From contig JALRIN010000032.1 in NCBI GenBank assembly GCA_023255415.1, forward strand, positions 1-30,013: 30,013 bases of DNA. Reading direction: 5' to 3'. The position numbers and the translations under genes were made by a program. This DNA is from Cypionkella sp. GTDB taxonomy: Bacteria; Pseudomonadota; Alphaproteobacteria; Rhodobacterales; Rhodobacteraceae. The notes under the pieces were generated by a model that was not told the origin of the DNA, searched no databases, and was given only the letters and a program-made list of their open reading frames with translations. Below, piece by piece: positions 14,635-22,415 of the stretch (the first letter of the stretch is position 1; each line of letters starts with the position of its first letter).

Positions 14635-15288
14635 TCACCGATTTCTTTGGCCGCGCGCCAGCAAGCGCTGGGCTTGGGCGGCAAGCTGGCTTTGGCTGCG
14701 CTGAAAGCCCTGCACATCGGGCGTCGAGATGTTCATCACCAGTGTGACCGGCCGCGCACCGCCCGAGGTTTGCACGCCCAAGCGGCCATCGGCCCCGCGC
14801 GCCAGCGGCATGATCGCCTCTGGCCCAGCTTCCCCCATAAGACCCTGCCCGCCGCGCATCGCAAAAGGCGTGGGCCCTGCCACCACGCCACCCTTGGCAA
14901 AGGGCATCACCCGGCCTTGGGAAAAGCTGCCGCCCTTTTCAAACGGCAAAATCCCGCTCAGCAGCCCGTTGATACCGCTGGCGACAGCGCCGCCCACCGC
15001 GTTTTGCACCGGCTTCATCGCGATGCCGTAAACCGTGTCGACCATGGTCTTGGCAACGATCTTCAACGAATCCGAAAGCTTGGCCCCGTCAAACACCAAA
15101 CCGTCAAAGGCCCGGCGCAGCCCACCGCCGATGCTGTTTGACAGCACCCCCACCTCGCGCCCGGTGAACAACATCGACTCGCGCATCCGCGACAGCTCGC
15201 CCTCAAAGGCCCCCACAATCGAAGTTGACCCCGCCAGCGTGGTTTCAAGCGCTGTGATCTGATCTTGTAATTCCTTCACCGTCGTCAT
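14635..15288 (-). CDS. g11: Gene transfer agent tape measure protein (RcGTA g11)
   Basis: Tail tape measure protein, 217 residues. The N-terminus is helical and heptad-like (KELQDQITALETTLAG), and the middle has glycine-rich turns (GGSFSQGRVMPFAKGG, MGEAGPEAIMPLARG) typical of this family. It is far shorter than tape measures of siphophages, matching the short tail of gene transfer agents. I chose ATG 15288, which has an AGG-rich ribosome site; an ATG at 15336 would add 16 residues. It overlaps the 3' end of g10.1 by 44 bases in another frame. Confidence 0.9.
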   Translation of the reverse strand: MTTVKELQDQITALETTLAGSTSIVGAFEGELSRMRESMLFTGREVGVLSNSIGGGLRRAFDGLVFDGAKLSDSLKIVAKTMVDTVYGIAMKPVQNAVGGAVASGINGLLSGILPFEKGGSFSQGRVMPFAKGGVVAGPTPFAMRGGQGLMGEAGPEAIMPLARGADGRLGVQTSGGARPVTLVMNISTPDVQGFQRSQSQLAAQAQRLLARGQRNR

Positions 15289-15484
15289 GGCCTGACCCCT
15301 TTGGTTGATCTGGAAACGCCGCCGCAAGCTGTTCAAGCCGCGCCCGCGTCAGGGGGGGCTCTGCCTGATCGACCCCCAACATGATGCTCAGCTCGATGGG
15401 GGTAAGCCGCCAGAACTCGGGCGGGGTCAGGCGCAATTGCCCAAGCCCTGCACGCAACAGCCCCGCCCAATCCAGCCGGCTCAT
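15245..15484 (-). CDS. Gene transfer agent tail assembly chaperone, second part (g10.1, TIGR02216-like)
   Basis: A 79-residue protein of the phage TIGR02216 type, with LDWAGLLRAGLGQLRLTPPE and FWRLTPIELSIMLG. In tailed phages such paired small genes before the tape measure encode tail assembly chaperones, often joined by a frameshift. Here the gene starts at an ATGA overlap with g10 (15481-15484), so re-initiation rather than a slippery frameshift is the simplest reading. Its 3' end overlaps g11. Confidence 0.88.
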   Translation of the reverse strand: MSRLDWAGLLRAGLGQLRLTPPEFWRLTPIELSIMLGVDQAEPPLTRARLEQLAAAFPDQPKGSGHDDGEGITRSDHSA

Positions 15485-15798
15485 GGCTGCGGCAGCGCAA
15501 AGGCCCGCGCCAACAGTTCTGCCGCCACCCGCGCAGCCTCAAGCGGGCCACCGCCGATCTCGACCGTGGCCAGATCCGCCGCCGTGCCGCACCAGCCCCC
15601 CCCGCGCAAACCCGCCACAATCAGCGCCAGCACATCGCGGCTGGAAAACCGCCCCTGCTCAAAGCGCTCGACCAGATCAAACAACGACTGCGTCTCAAGC
15701 GCTGCTTCCAGCTCGGCCAAGGCCGCCAGCGTCAGCTTGGCAATGTGGCGCTGTCCGTCCAAAGTGATCGCCACCTCGCCGCAATAGGGGTTCACCAT
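15481..15798 (-). CDS. g10: Gene transfer agent tail assembly chaperone (RcGTA g10)
   Basis: A 105-residue protein of the GTA gp10 family, with NPYCGEVAITLDG, a helical core (LTLAALAELEAALETQSLFDLVER) and FSSRDVLALIVAGLRGGG. It is thought to chaperone the tape measure during tail assembly. ATG 15798 shares a base with the g9 stop; a GTG three bases earlier could also serve. It ends in an ATGA overlap with g10.1. Confidence 0.9.
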   Translation of the reverse strand: MVNPYCGEVAITLDGQRHIAKLTLAALAELEAALETQSLFDLVERFEQGRFSSRDVLALIVAGLRGGGWCGTAADLATVEIGGGPLEAARVAAELLARAFALPQP

Positions 15799-16211
15799 CA
15801 CAGCGCCGTAAAGCTCAGCGCGCCGCCCGAAGCGATAGAGATGTCATAGGTCGCCTCGCCATTATGGCTGCCGGCATATTCGATCGAGGTGATCTGAAAC
15901 GCACCTTCCACCACGCCGAAATCGGGGATCACCACCTGAAACTGCGGCATCTCGGCGTTGAAAAAGATCTGCCGCGCGCGCTCGTCTGTATCGGCATCGC
16001 GAAACACCCCCGCCCCCGAGATCGAGGCCGTCTTCACCCCCGCCCCCGCCAGCAATTCGCGCCAGCCGCCCGCACTTTCCAAAGAGGTTACATCGACGGT
16101 TTCCGCGTTAAAATTGATCCGCGTTGCCCGCAGACCCGCAAGGGTGACAAAGCTGCCATCCCCGATCATATCGATCTTGACCAGCAGGTCCTTGCCATTC
16201 TGTACCACCAT
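15798..16211 (-). CDS. g9: Gene transfer agent major tail protein (RcGTA g9)
   Basis: Major tail tube protein of the TP901-1 type, 137 residues, mainly beta with a conserved start NGKDLLVKIDM and the loop VDVTSLESAGGWRELLAGAGVKTASISGAGVF. It polymerises into the tail tube. GGAG lies seven bases before the ATG. Upstream is a 75-base AT-rich spacer with inverted repeats, unlike the tight joins elsewhere in the cluster, so this abundant structural protein may be separately controlled. Confidence 0.95.
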   Translation of the reverse strand: MVVQNGKDLLVKIDMIGDGSFVTLAGLRATRINFNAETVDVTSLESAGGWRELLAGAGVKTASISGAGVFRDADTDERARQIFFNAEMPQFQVVIPDFGVVEGAFQITSIEYAGSHNGEATYDISIASGGALSFTAL

Positions 16212-16222
16212 GCTTTTCTCCG

Positions 16223-16274
16223 ATATTGTAAAAATATGTCGAAAAATTTTATCTAATTGGATAAAAAATGTTCG
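16223..16274 (-). promoter_or_regulatory. AT-rich island with hairpins and a possible promoter before the major tail gene
   Basis: The 75-base gap between g8 and g9 is far more AT-rich than its surroundings. TTTTATC (16247-16253) pairs with GATAAAA (16260-16266) around six bases, followed on the minus strand by five T. A second repeat is ATATT (16223-16227) with AATAT (16233-16237). Minus-strand CGAACA (16274-16269) and TAAAAT (16251-16246) are 17 bases apart and could be a weak promoter. It could instead act as an attenuator. Confidence 0.4.
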
Positions 16275-16286
16275 ATAAGTGAAAGC

Positions 16287-16685
16287 CTAAAACGTGATCC
16301 GCGCGCGAAACAGCAGGTCAATCCGCCGCACAGCGCCCTGATCCAAGCGCCGCGCCGTGGCCCTTTGAAAGCCGATCGAGACCAGATGCCCAACACTCAA
16401 CACAAGCGGCAGGGTCAACAGCGCCTCTGAAACCGCCGCTGCCAGATCCTTGGCGGTCATAAACCCCGCCGCATCGCTGATAACCGAGACTTCAAAGCGG
16501 TGCTCGGCCCCGGCACCGGTTTTGTCGCTTTGATCCAGCACCTGTTCGGGGCCGATCAGCACAAAGCTGCCCAAACTCGTCCCTGCAGGCACGGCATCGA
16601 CAATGCTGATCCCTGCCAACGCAGGCGTGCTGCTCAGTCGCGCGTAAATTGCGGCCTGAAGCGCCGCTGCGGCCTGATAGCTCAT
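16287..16685 (-). CDS. g8: Gene transfer agent tail terminator / completion protein (RcGTA g8, DUF3168)
   Basis: A 132-residue DUF3168 protein (LQAAIYARLSSTPALAG near the start, HRFEVSVISDAAGF in the middle, a long helix, then ATARRLDQGAVRRIDLLFRA), matching tail-terminator proteins that cap the tail tube where it meets the head. It begins in an ATGA overlap with g7 (16682-16685) and is the last gene of the head-connector block before the AT-rich spacer. Confidence 0.93.
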   Translation of the reverse strand: MSYQAAAALQAAIYARLSSTPALAGISIVDAVPAGTSLGSFVLIGPEQVLDQSDKTGAGAEHRFEVSVISDAAGFMTAKDLAAAVSEALLTLPLVLSVGHLVSIGFQRATARRLDQGAVRRIDLLFRARITF

Positions 16686-17020
16686 GTCGGGCTCTCCTCT
16701 CGGGCGATGCAGGTCAGATAGCGGGCCTCGGCGTCGCGCTCGCTAACCGCGAGGATGGCAAAGACCCTCGTGCCGTCACGAAAGCGCTGGCTGGGCTTTG
16801 GTCGTGTCGGCGCGCCTATCGGGGCCGCGCGCACCGTAATGCGGTAGGCAACAGTTGACAGCGTCACCTCTTCGCCGGCCGCCTCGCGCCCTGTGCCCGC
16901 AACCAGCTCGGCCCATAGCGTGCCAAGGGCCTGCCAAGCCTGATGAAAGCCGCCCGCACCATCGGCGACGGTCTGCGAAGCCTCCAGCGTCAAAGGCCGC
17001 GACAAAGTGATTGGTCTCAT
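16682..17020 (-). CDS. g7: Gene transfer agent head closure / head-tail adaptor protein (RcGTA g7)
   Basis: A 112-residue small beta-barrel head completion protein (MRPITLSRPLTLEASQTVADGAGG, WAELVAGTGREAAGEEVTL, RFRDGTRVFAILAVSE), matching phage head-tail adaptors of the SPP1 gp16 type. ATG 17020 forms an ATGA overlap with the g6 stop; an earlier ATG at 17056 lies inside g6. The stop overlaps the g8 start in the same way. Confidence 0.92.
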   Translation of the reverse strand: MRPITLSRPLTLEASQTVADGAGGFHQAWQALGTLWAELVAGTGREAAGEEVTLSTVAYRITVRAAPIGAPTRPKPSQRFRDGTRVFAILAVSERDAEARYLTCIAREESPT

Positions 17021-17616
17021 TGCCCGCCCCCCCCCAGCACCCGCACGATGCGCCACCGCTCGATCAGCATCTGCACGCTGACCGGCAGACCCGCTGCACG
17101 CGGGCTTTGCTCGTGACGGTTTTCATAAAATTCCGCCGCCAGCAGCAGGACCGCTTGCGCCAGATCGGGCGGCACATCTGCCCAATCGGGACCAAAGCCT
17201 GCGTCAAACACCAGCTCGATCTGGCCGCCACTTGGGATCGCAGGAAAAAACCCACCCAAAGCCACCAGCTTTGGCCGCTGCATATCCGCCACCAAGCGAT
17301 AGCGCGCTGGGGCCACCTCAACCGCCGCCCCCGCTGCATCCATAACCCGCAACGACACCAAGGCGCTGATCGGTGCGATCGGCAAAGGCTGCTCGTCCAA
17401 CCCACGCCAATCGACAAGCCGCAGCTGATACCGCCGCTGCACCAGCGCCTTGCCAATCCGCCCCTCAATCGCCACCACTGCCGCGCGCAAATAGCTCTCG
17501 ATCAGCCCGTCTTGCAGCGCGTCATCGGAAAACCCTGTGCCCAGCCGCAGGTGCTGCTTCATCGCCTGCAAGGGCAAGGCGCTGGCGGCAAAGCTGGTGA
17601 TCTCTGTTAACGTCAT
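17017..17616 (-). CDS. g6: Gene transfer agent head-tail connector (RcGTA g6)
   Basis: A 199-residue head-tail connector of the phiE125 gp8/HK97 gp6 type, forming the ring beneath the portal. Family features visible are PLQAMKQHLRLGTGFSDDAL near the start, IEGRIGKALVQRRYQL, and the helix DLAQAVLLLAAEFYENR near the end. I chose ATG 17616: the sequence GAAGGGA ends six bases before it, and the ATG at 17622 is too close to that site. An ATG at 17682 would enter the hairpin region after the capsid gene. Confidence 0.92.
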   Translation of the reverse strand: MTLTEITSFAASALPLQAMKQHLRLGTGFSDDALQDGLIESYLRAAVVAIEGRIGKALVQRRYQLRLVDWRGLDEQPLPIAPISALVSLRVMDAAGAAVEVAPARYRLVADMQRPKLVALGGFFPAIPSGGQIELVFDAGFGPDWADVPPDLAQAVLLLAAEFYENRHEQSPRAAGLPVSVQMLIERWRIVRVLGGGGQ

Positions 17617-17668
17617 TTCCATTCCCTTCGCAAAACCCGCTGCTGCTGTGATCGCAAGCGCCATCCAA

Positions 17669-17695
17669 TGCCCGGCCCCCACAGAGGGCCGGGCA
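17669..17695 (-). other. Strong GC hairpin between capsid gene and g6
   Basis: A perfect 10-bp GC-rich stem (17669-17678 with 17686-17695) encloses a seven-base loop. On the minus strand it begins 13 bases after the capsid stop and ends about 50 bases before g6. There is no T run, so it is not a textbook terminator; it is well placed to protect the capsid mRNA 3' end from decay or to lower read-through into the connector genes. Confidence 0.65.
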
Positions 17696-17707
17696 GCTTG
17701 TCAGGTG

Positions 17708-18916
17708 TCAGGACAGCGCGATTTTCAGCAGTTTGATCGCCGCATAATCGGTGACATCGCCACCCACGCGCTTGGAGGCATAGAACAGCACGTTTGGCTT
17801 GGCCGAGAAGGGGTCGCGAAGAATGCGCAGATCTGGGCGCTCGGCGATGGTATAGCCGGCTTTGAAATCGCCAAAGGCAATCGCATAGGCATTGGCGGCG
17901 ATATCGGGCATATCTTCACAGATCATCACCGGATAGCCCATCAGCCGCGCAGGCTCGCCGGCAGCCAAACCGTCCGACCACATAAAGCGGCCATCGGCGT
18001 CCTTCATCTTGCGCACCGCCCCCGAGGTTTTCGAATTCATCAAAAACGCCGCATTGGCGCGGTAATCGGCCCCCAGCGCATAGACCAGGCTGATGATGCA
18101 ATCGACCGAATTGGTAGTGGCAAAATCATCCGCAGCCCCTGTCGCCACATAGCCAAGGCTGCCCCAGGCCCAAACCTCATTGGCAAGCTTTGGCGCCAGC
18201 AAAACGCCCTTGGGCTTGTCCACCCCGTCGCCATTGATAAAGGCCGCAGCCTCGGCGCGGATAAAGCGGGTGGCAATCTTGCCCGCCAGCCAGCCTTCGA
18301 CATCAAAGGCCGCGTCATCCAGCAGCCGCTGCGAAGCCTTTGGCATCGCCGACAGCTCGTGCAGCGGGATCGAGATCCGCTCGATGGTCGGGGTCGAGGT
18401 CTCGGTGGTGGCGCTGGCCTCTGTGGCCCACCCCGAACCCACCTCGCTGCGATCAACCAAGACATCATAAGAGGTCGCCTCGACTTGCACCACATTGGCA
18501 AATGCCCGCAGCGACGAGGTTGACACCAACATGGTGCGAATGCTGTCGGCGGTTTGCGGGTCCACCAGATAGCCACCATCGGCCGCCACCGCCGAAGACA
18601 TCGCCTTGCCTTCCAGCGTCAGCCCACGCATCGCGTCGTCATCGCCCGAACGCACATAGGCCGCAAAGGCCTTTTTATGGGGCACGTCTTGCTCGGCATG
18701 CACCGAAAGCGCGGGGCGGGCATAGGTCATCTGTTTACGATCAAGCATGGTCAGTCGCTCTTCCTGTTGCTGCAGTGATTTCTTAACGTCGCCTTGAAAG
18801 CCACTGAAGGCGTTCAAAAATCCAGCCATCGCGGATTTCACGTCCGCACCCGGATTGGCGGCTGTTTCCTGGGCGTGAGGCATAACTTCCCCAGCCCGAG
18901 CCTTTGTCTCGGTCAT
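17708..18916 (-). CDS. g5: Gene transfer agent major capsid protein (RcGTA g5, HK97 fold)
   Basis: HK97-fold major capsid protein, 402 residues. The N-terminal scaffold-like delta domain (about 1-100) contains a coiled coil (KKSLQQQEERLTMLDRK). The mature capsid starts around MSSAVAADGGYLVDP (about residue 105), which is the usual HK97 cleavage zone. Further landmarks are SVGSGWATEA-like segment (SEVGSGWATEAS), the long E-loop region, FINGDGVDKPKGVL, and MGYPVMICEDMPDI with the C-terminal IAFGDFKAGYTIAERPDL. AAGGA precedes the ATG. It follows the protease by 35 bases and is followed by a strong GC hairpin. Confidence 0.97.
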   Translation of the reverse strand: MTETKARAGEVMPHAQETAANPGADVKSAMAGFLNAFSGFQGDVKKSLQQQEERLTMLDRKQMTYARPALSVHAEQDVPHKKAFAAYVRSGDDDAMRGLTLEGKAMSSAVAADGGYLVDPQTADSIRTMLVSTSSLRAFANVVQVEATSYDVLVDRSEVGSGWATEASATTETSTPTIERISIPLHELSAMPKASQRLLDDAAFDVEGWLAGKIATRFIRAEAAAFINGDGVDKPKGVLLAPKLANEVWAWGSLGYVATGAADDFATTNSVDCIISLVYALGADYRANAAFLMNSKTSGAVRKMKDADGRFMWSDGLAAGEPARLMGYPVMICEDMPDIAANAYAIAFGDFKAGYTIAERPDLRILRDPFSAKPNVLFYASKRVGGDVTDYAAIKLLKIALS

Positions 18917-18951
18917 TATGGTTTCCTTGAGTTTGGTCGTGAGGGGCCGCG

Positions 18952-19515
18952 CTAGCTGCGCTGGGCCAGGGTTTCGGCAGCGGTCTGAAACAGCGCTGCC
19001 AGCTCGCGCCAGTCCTCGGCCTGGGGCAAATCGCCCTTGGCCTGAACCCGCGCCTCAGGAAGCATTGGAAAGGTCACCAGCGAGACCTCCCAAAGCTCCA
19101 GCTCGGACAAAAGGCGCTGCCCCTTGCCGTTGCGTTCCGCCTTGACGGTGCGATAGCCGATCGACAAACCGTCAATCGCCCCCGCCCCCAAAAGGGCTGC
19201 GGCCTCGCGCCCTTTGTCAATTTCGGTCAGGATGCGGCCCTTGACCCAAAGGCCTGTGGCGTCTTCGCGCACCTCGTCCCAGACGCCGATTGGCTGGGTA
19301 GGATCGTGCTGCCACAGCATTTTCACCGCACCGCCGCGGGCCGCAAGCCGGGCAAGGCTGGCCGCATAAGCGCCCTTTTGCACCACATCATTGCCCTGAT
19401 CGACACGGCCAAATAGGCTGGCATAGCCCGCCACCGTTGCGCCATCGGTCACGGTCAAACCGGCCTCTGGCTGGTGATATTTGCGCTCGGGCGCGCCCTG
19501 CATCTTCCAATTCAT
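18952..19515 (-). CDS. g4: Gene transfer agent prohead protease (RcGTA g4, HK97 family)
   Basis: HK97-family (S78) prohead serine protease, 187 residues, cutting the capsid N-terminal domain during head maturation. Catalytic His70 is in MLWQHDPTQPIG and Ser118 in IDGLSIGYRT; GYASLFGRVDQGND and LWEVSLVTFPM are further family signatures. AGGAGA lies before the ATG. It sits directly upstream of the capsid gene, as in HK97-like phages. Confidence 0.96.
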   Translation of the reverse strand: MNWKMQGAPERKYHQPEAGLTVTDGATVAGYASLFGRVDQGNDVVQKGAYAASLARLAARGGAVKMLWQHDPTQPIGVWDEVREDATGLWVKGRILTEIDKGREAAALLGAGAIDGLSIGYRTVKAERNGKGQRLLSELELWEVSLVTFPMLPEARVQAKGDLPQAEDWRELAALFQTAAETLAQRS

Positions 19516-19524
19516 CGCGTTCTC

Positions 19525-19770
19525 CTAATTGCCAGCCGCGCGCAGCAGGGTCTCGGCCATCTGCGCCAGTAAAAACGCCGCCACCCCGTAAACGCCGAGC
19601 CAAATCCGCTTTTCCAACCGCTCGAGCACCGCATCAATTTGGCCCAGCCGGTAATCGAGTGCGGCCCAGCGCTCTTGGGCGACACGCTCATTCGCCTCTA
19701 TCCGCGCCGAGGCCGCGTCAAAGCTGTCGTAGACATAGCGCGAACCTTCCGAGCCAGAGCGCTGGGTCAT
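19525..19770 (-). CDS. Gene transfer agent small membrane-type protein (RcGTA g3.5)
   Basis: An 81-residue protein with an acidic/basic helical part (SFDAASARIEANERVAQERW, coiled-coil-like LEKR) and one predicted membrane segment near the C-terminus (about 56-75, WLGVYGVAAFLLAQMAETLL). It corresponds in place and size to RcGTA g3.5 (rcc01685), described as needed for head formation; its exact role is not known. The ATG at 19770 overlaps the portal stop (ATGA), with GGAGG before it. A longer frame from 19854 would overlap the portal gene and is less likely. Confidence 0.85.
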   Translation of the reverse strand: MTQRSGSEGSRYVYDSFDAASARIEANERVAQERWAALDYRLGQIDAVLERLEKRIWLGVYGVAAFLLAQMAETLLRAAGN

Positions 19771-20954
19771 GCCTCCTCCGACAGACGAGGCAGGCCCAAA
19801 AGCACCCGCTTTTCTGCAGCCGTCAGGAAATCTGCCGCTCCCACCCGCGCCCATTGCTGATCGCGCTCGACCGCCAAGGCGGGGATCTGGTCCAGATCGG
19901 GCCGCAGCTCGACCACCTCGCCGCTAAACATCGACAACCAATGCGAAATCCCCGCCGTGACCTGCGCCACCAAGGGCAGCACCGTCAGGCGGTAAAACGC
20001 CCGATTGGCCTCTTGATAGTTCGAATAGGTCGCATCCCCAGGGATCCCCATCAGCATCGGCGGCACGCCAAAAGCGGTGGCAATCTCGCGCCCGGCGGCC
20101 TCTTTGGTCTTTTGGAATTCCATATCCGAAGGGCTGAACCCCATCGGCTTCCAATCCAAACCGCCTTCCAGCAACATCGGGCGGCCGGCGTTGCGTGCGC
20201 CTTGGTGGTGCAGCTCCATCTCGCTGACCAGCCGGTCATATTGATCACTGGAAAGCTGCGCCTGCCCATCCGCACCCTTATAGACAATCGCCCCCGAGGG
20301 CCGTGCGGCATTGTCGAGCAGCGCCTTGGACCAGGCGCTGGCCGAAGTATGCACATCAATCGCCACCGCCGCCGCCTGCAGCGGGCTAAAGCCATAGTGA
20401 TCGTCAGCCGGGTGAAAGGTTTTCAGATGGCAGATCGGCTGCATCTCCTCTGACATCGCAAAGCGGTGTTTGCGCCCGCCGACGGTGTAATCATAGCCCG
20501 CAGGCCAGCCGTCTGGCCCCGGCACCACCGCCATGCGGTCGCTGCGCAAAACGTGCAATTCGCCCGGCAGCTTGCCCAGCCCCGGCACCGCCTCGATATA
20601 GGCATTGCCCGAAAGCAGCAGATGCCCGTAGATCGCCTCGAATAACTCTGCCCGCCCCTGCGCTGCATTCGGCCTGCGGATCAGATCCAACACCGGATGG
20701 CTGTCATAGCGCCGCTCGTGGTCTTGCAGCACCAAAGGCAGCGCGGCTGCGGCCTCTGAAATCAGCTTGACGGCGCGAAAGCCCATCGGGTTGCCCTGAA
20801 ATCCGGTCTTGGCCAAGGACACCAGATCGCGCGCGCTCCACGCCACCCGCCCCGAGCTGCCAAAGGCCACCACCCGCCCCACAGCCGAAGCCTTGGTCTC
20901 GGTCACAGCGGCAGCCTGCATCTGGGGGGCACGTTTCAGGAAATCGAAAACCAT
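19767..20954 (-). CDS. g3: Gene transfer agent portal protein (RcGTA g3, HK97 type)
   Basis: HK97-type portal protein, 395 residues, forming the dodecameric ring through which DNA enters and leaves the head. Typical segments are GNPMGFRAVKLISEAAAALP, HPVLDLIRRPN, LLLSGNAYIEAVPG, HYGFSPLQAA, and FGVPPMLMGIPGDATYSNYQEANRAFYR split across about residues 300-335. AGGAG is nine bases before the ATG. A 117-base gap separates it from the terminase gene; this gap includes the exact palindrome AGCGCGCGCT (21053-21062) and two TTTAAA motifs, of unknown role. Confidence 0.96.
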   Translation of the reverse strand: MVFDFLKRAPQMQAAAVTETKASAVGRVVAFGSSGRVAWSARDLVSLAKTGFQGNPMGFRAVKLISEAAAALPLVLQDHERRYDSHPVLDLIRRPNAAQGRAELFEAIYGHLLLSGNAYIEAVPGLGKLPGELHVLRSDRMAVVPGPDGWPAGYDYTVGGRKHRFAMSEEMQPICHLKTFHPADDHYGFSPLQAAAVAIDVHTSASAWSKALLDNAARPSGAIVYKGADGQAQLSSDQYDRLVSEMELHHQGARNAGRPMLLEGGLDWKPMGFSPSDMEFQKTKEAAGREIATAFGVPPMLMGIPGDATYSNYQEANRAFYRLTVLPLVAQVTAGISHWLSMFSGEVVELRPDLDQIPALAVERDQQWARVGAADFLTAAEKRVLLGLPRLSEEA

Positions 20955-21071
20955 CTGTCAAAGCTCCTATCCGTGGCTGCGGCCTGTCACGACCGCCCGC
21001 CCTCTTGTCTGCAAACCGTTTTAAAGCGGAAAGGTTTAAAGGCTCTAAGACCAGCGCGCGCTGCTCTGCGG

Positions 21072-22415
21072 CTAAAGACTACGCATCTGAGGGTTGCGGT
21101 ATTTCTCGGAAGGCTCGACGATCAGATCGGTCAACGCCCAAACCAAAGCGTCCACGCGGTCGGGCGAGCCTTTGCCCAGATAGCCCTGCGCCGTCATCTG
21201 ACACATCTGCAGCTCCAGCTCTGGCATCCCGCGCAGATGCGCCACCCGCCCCTGTTCATATAACGCCGAGACCGGTTCCGCCCGCACGCCCTTGCCACGG
21301 CTGGCCCGCACAGCGCGGTAAGGCACCAAGGGGTCAATCTGGCGGATCACCCCTTCCACCAGATCACCGCCCTGATTGACCTCTGCCACCAGCCGGTCTG
21401 CCTTATGCCGCTCCATCGCGGCAATGGCCGCACGCGCCCATTGCTCGGGGCTGGCCCCCGTGACCGAGGCATCTTCCAGCACCACCGCCCGCCAGCTTTG
21501 CGGCGCACCTTCGGTGATCGCCCCCACCACTACAATGCCGCAGGCATCCGATCCGCCATGCCCGGTGACAGGTGGATCCACCGCAACCACAATGCGCTGA
21601 CAGCGCGGCGCTTGTGCGATGCGCTGCGCCTCCAGCGTGGCGGTTGACCACAGCGCGCCCTGCACATCCTCGACCAACAAGCCCTGTAGCTCTTGTGCGC
21701 CCAGCAAGGTGCCCGCGTATCGGCTGCGCACCTCTTCCAAGAACGAGGCCGCCAGATGCGCGCGATTGGCATCGGTGGGGGCATGGGTCATCACGGTCGA
21801 TGGGTTCTTCAATATCTGCTTCAGCGCCGCCACATTCTGCGGCGTCGTCGTCACCACCTGCTGCGGGTTCTTGCCCAAGCGCAGCGCAAATTGCAGCTGA
21901 TCCCAAGCCTTCTGCCCGCGCTTCCATTTCGCCAATTCATCGACCCAAGCCGCATCAAACTGCGGTCCGCGCAAACTGTCAGGATCATGCGCGGAATAAA
22001 CCTGCGCCACCGCACCATTGGGCCACAGTAATTGCTTGCGCGTCGCCTGCCATTCAGGCCGCCGGTCGGGGGGCGAGCAGGCAAGGATGCCACTGTCGCC
22101 AAAGATCATCACCTCGCGCACCTGATCCACCGTCTCGCCCAACAGCGCCACCCGCCGCGCGCGGCCCGGATCCTGCGGCCCCGCGCCTTCGACCTGCGCG
22201 CGCACCCATTCCGCGCCCGCCCGCGTTTTGCCAGCACCGCGCCCGCCCATGATCACCCAGGTCTTCCATACCCCTTCGGGCGGCAGCTGATGCGCCAGCG
22301 CCCAGAACTCGAACATCCAAGGCAGCGCCAAAAGCGCGTTTTCACTCAGGCCTGCGATAAAATACTCAACCTGTTGCGGCGTCGCGGAGGCGAGCCAATC
22401 TGCGCCCGATCTCAT
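21072..22415 (-). CDS. g2: Gene transfer agent large terminase (RcGTA g2)
   Basis: Large terminase: an ATPase that pumps DNA into the head and a nuclease that cuts it. The Walker A motif MGGRGAGKTRAG is near residue 55, Walker B FDAAWVDELAKW near 157, and the RNase H-like nuclease begins at VVAVDPPVTGHGGSDACG (about 277), with RLVAEVNQGGD and DRVDALVWAL as further acidic clusters. About 447 residues from ATG 22415; an in-frame ATG at 22499 would add 28 residues, and neither has a clear ribosome site. The gene overlaps g1 by about 50 bases, so it is probably translated by coupling. Packaging in GTAs is headful and sequence-nonspecific, but this cannot be seen in the sequence. Confidence 0.94.
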   Translation of the reverse strand: MRSGADWLASATPQQVEYFIAGLSENALLALPWMFEFWALAHQLPPEGVWKTWVIMGGRGAGKTRAGAEWVRAQVEGAGPQDPGRARRVALLGETVDQVREVMIFGDSGILACSPPDRRPEWQATRKQLLWPNGAVAQVYSAHDPDSLRGPQFDAAWVDELAKWKRGQKAWDQLQFALRLGKNPQQVVTTTPQNVAALKQILKNPSTVMTHAPTDANRAHLAASFLEEVRSRYAGTLLGAQELQGLLVEDVQGALWSTATLEAQRIAQAPRCQRIVVAVDPPVTGHGGSDACGIVVVGAITEGAPQSWRAVVLEDASVTGASPEQWARAAIAAMERHKADRLVAEVNQGGDLVEGVIRQIDPLVPYRAVRASRGKGVRAEPVSALYEQGRVAHLRGMPELELQMCQMTAQGYLGKGSPDRVDALVWALTDLIVEPSEKYRNPQMRSL

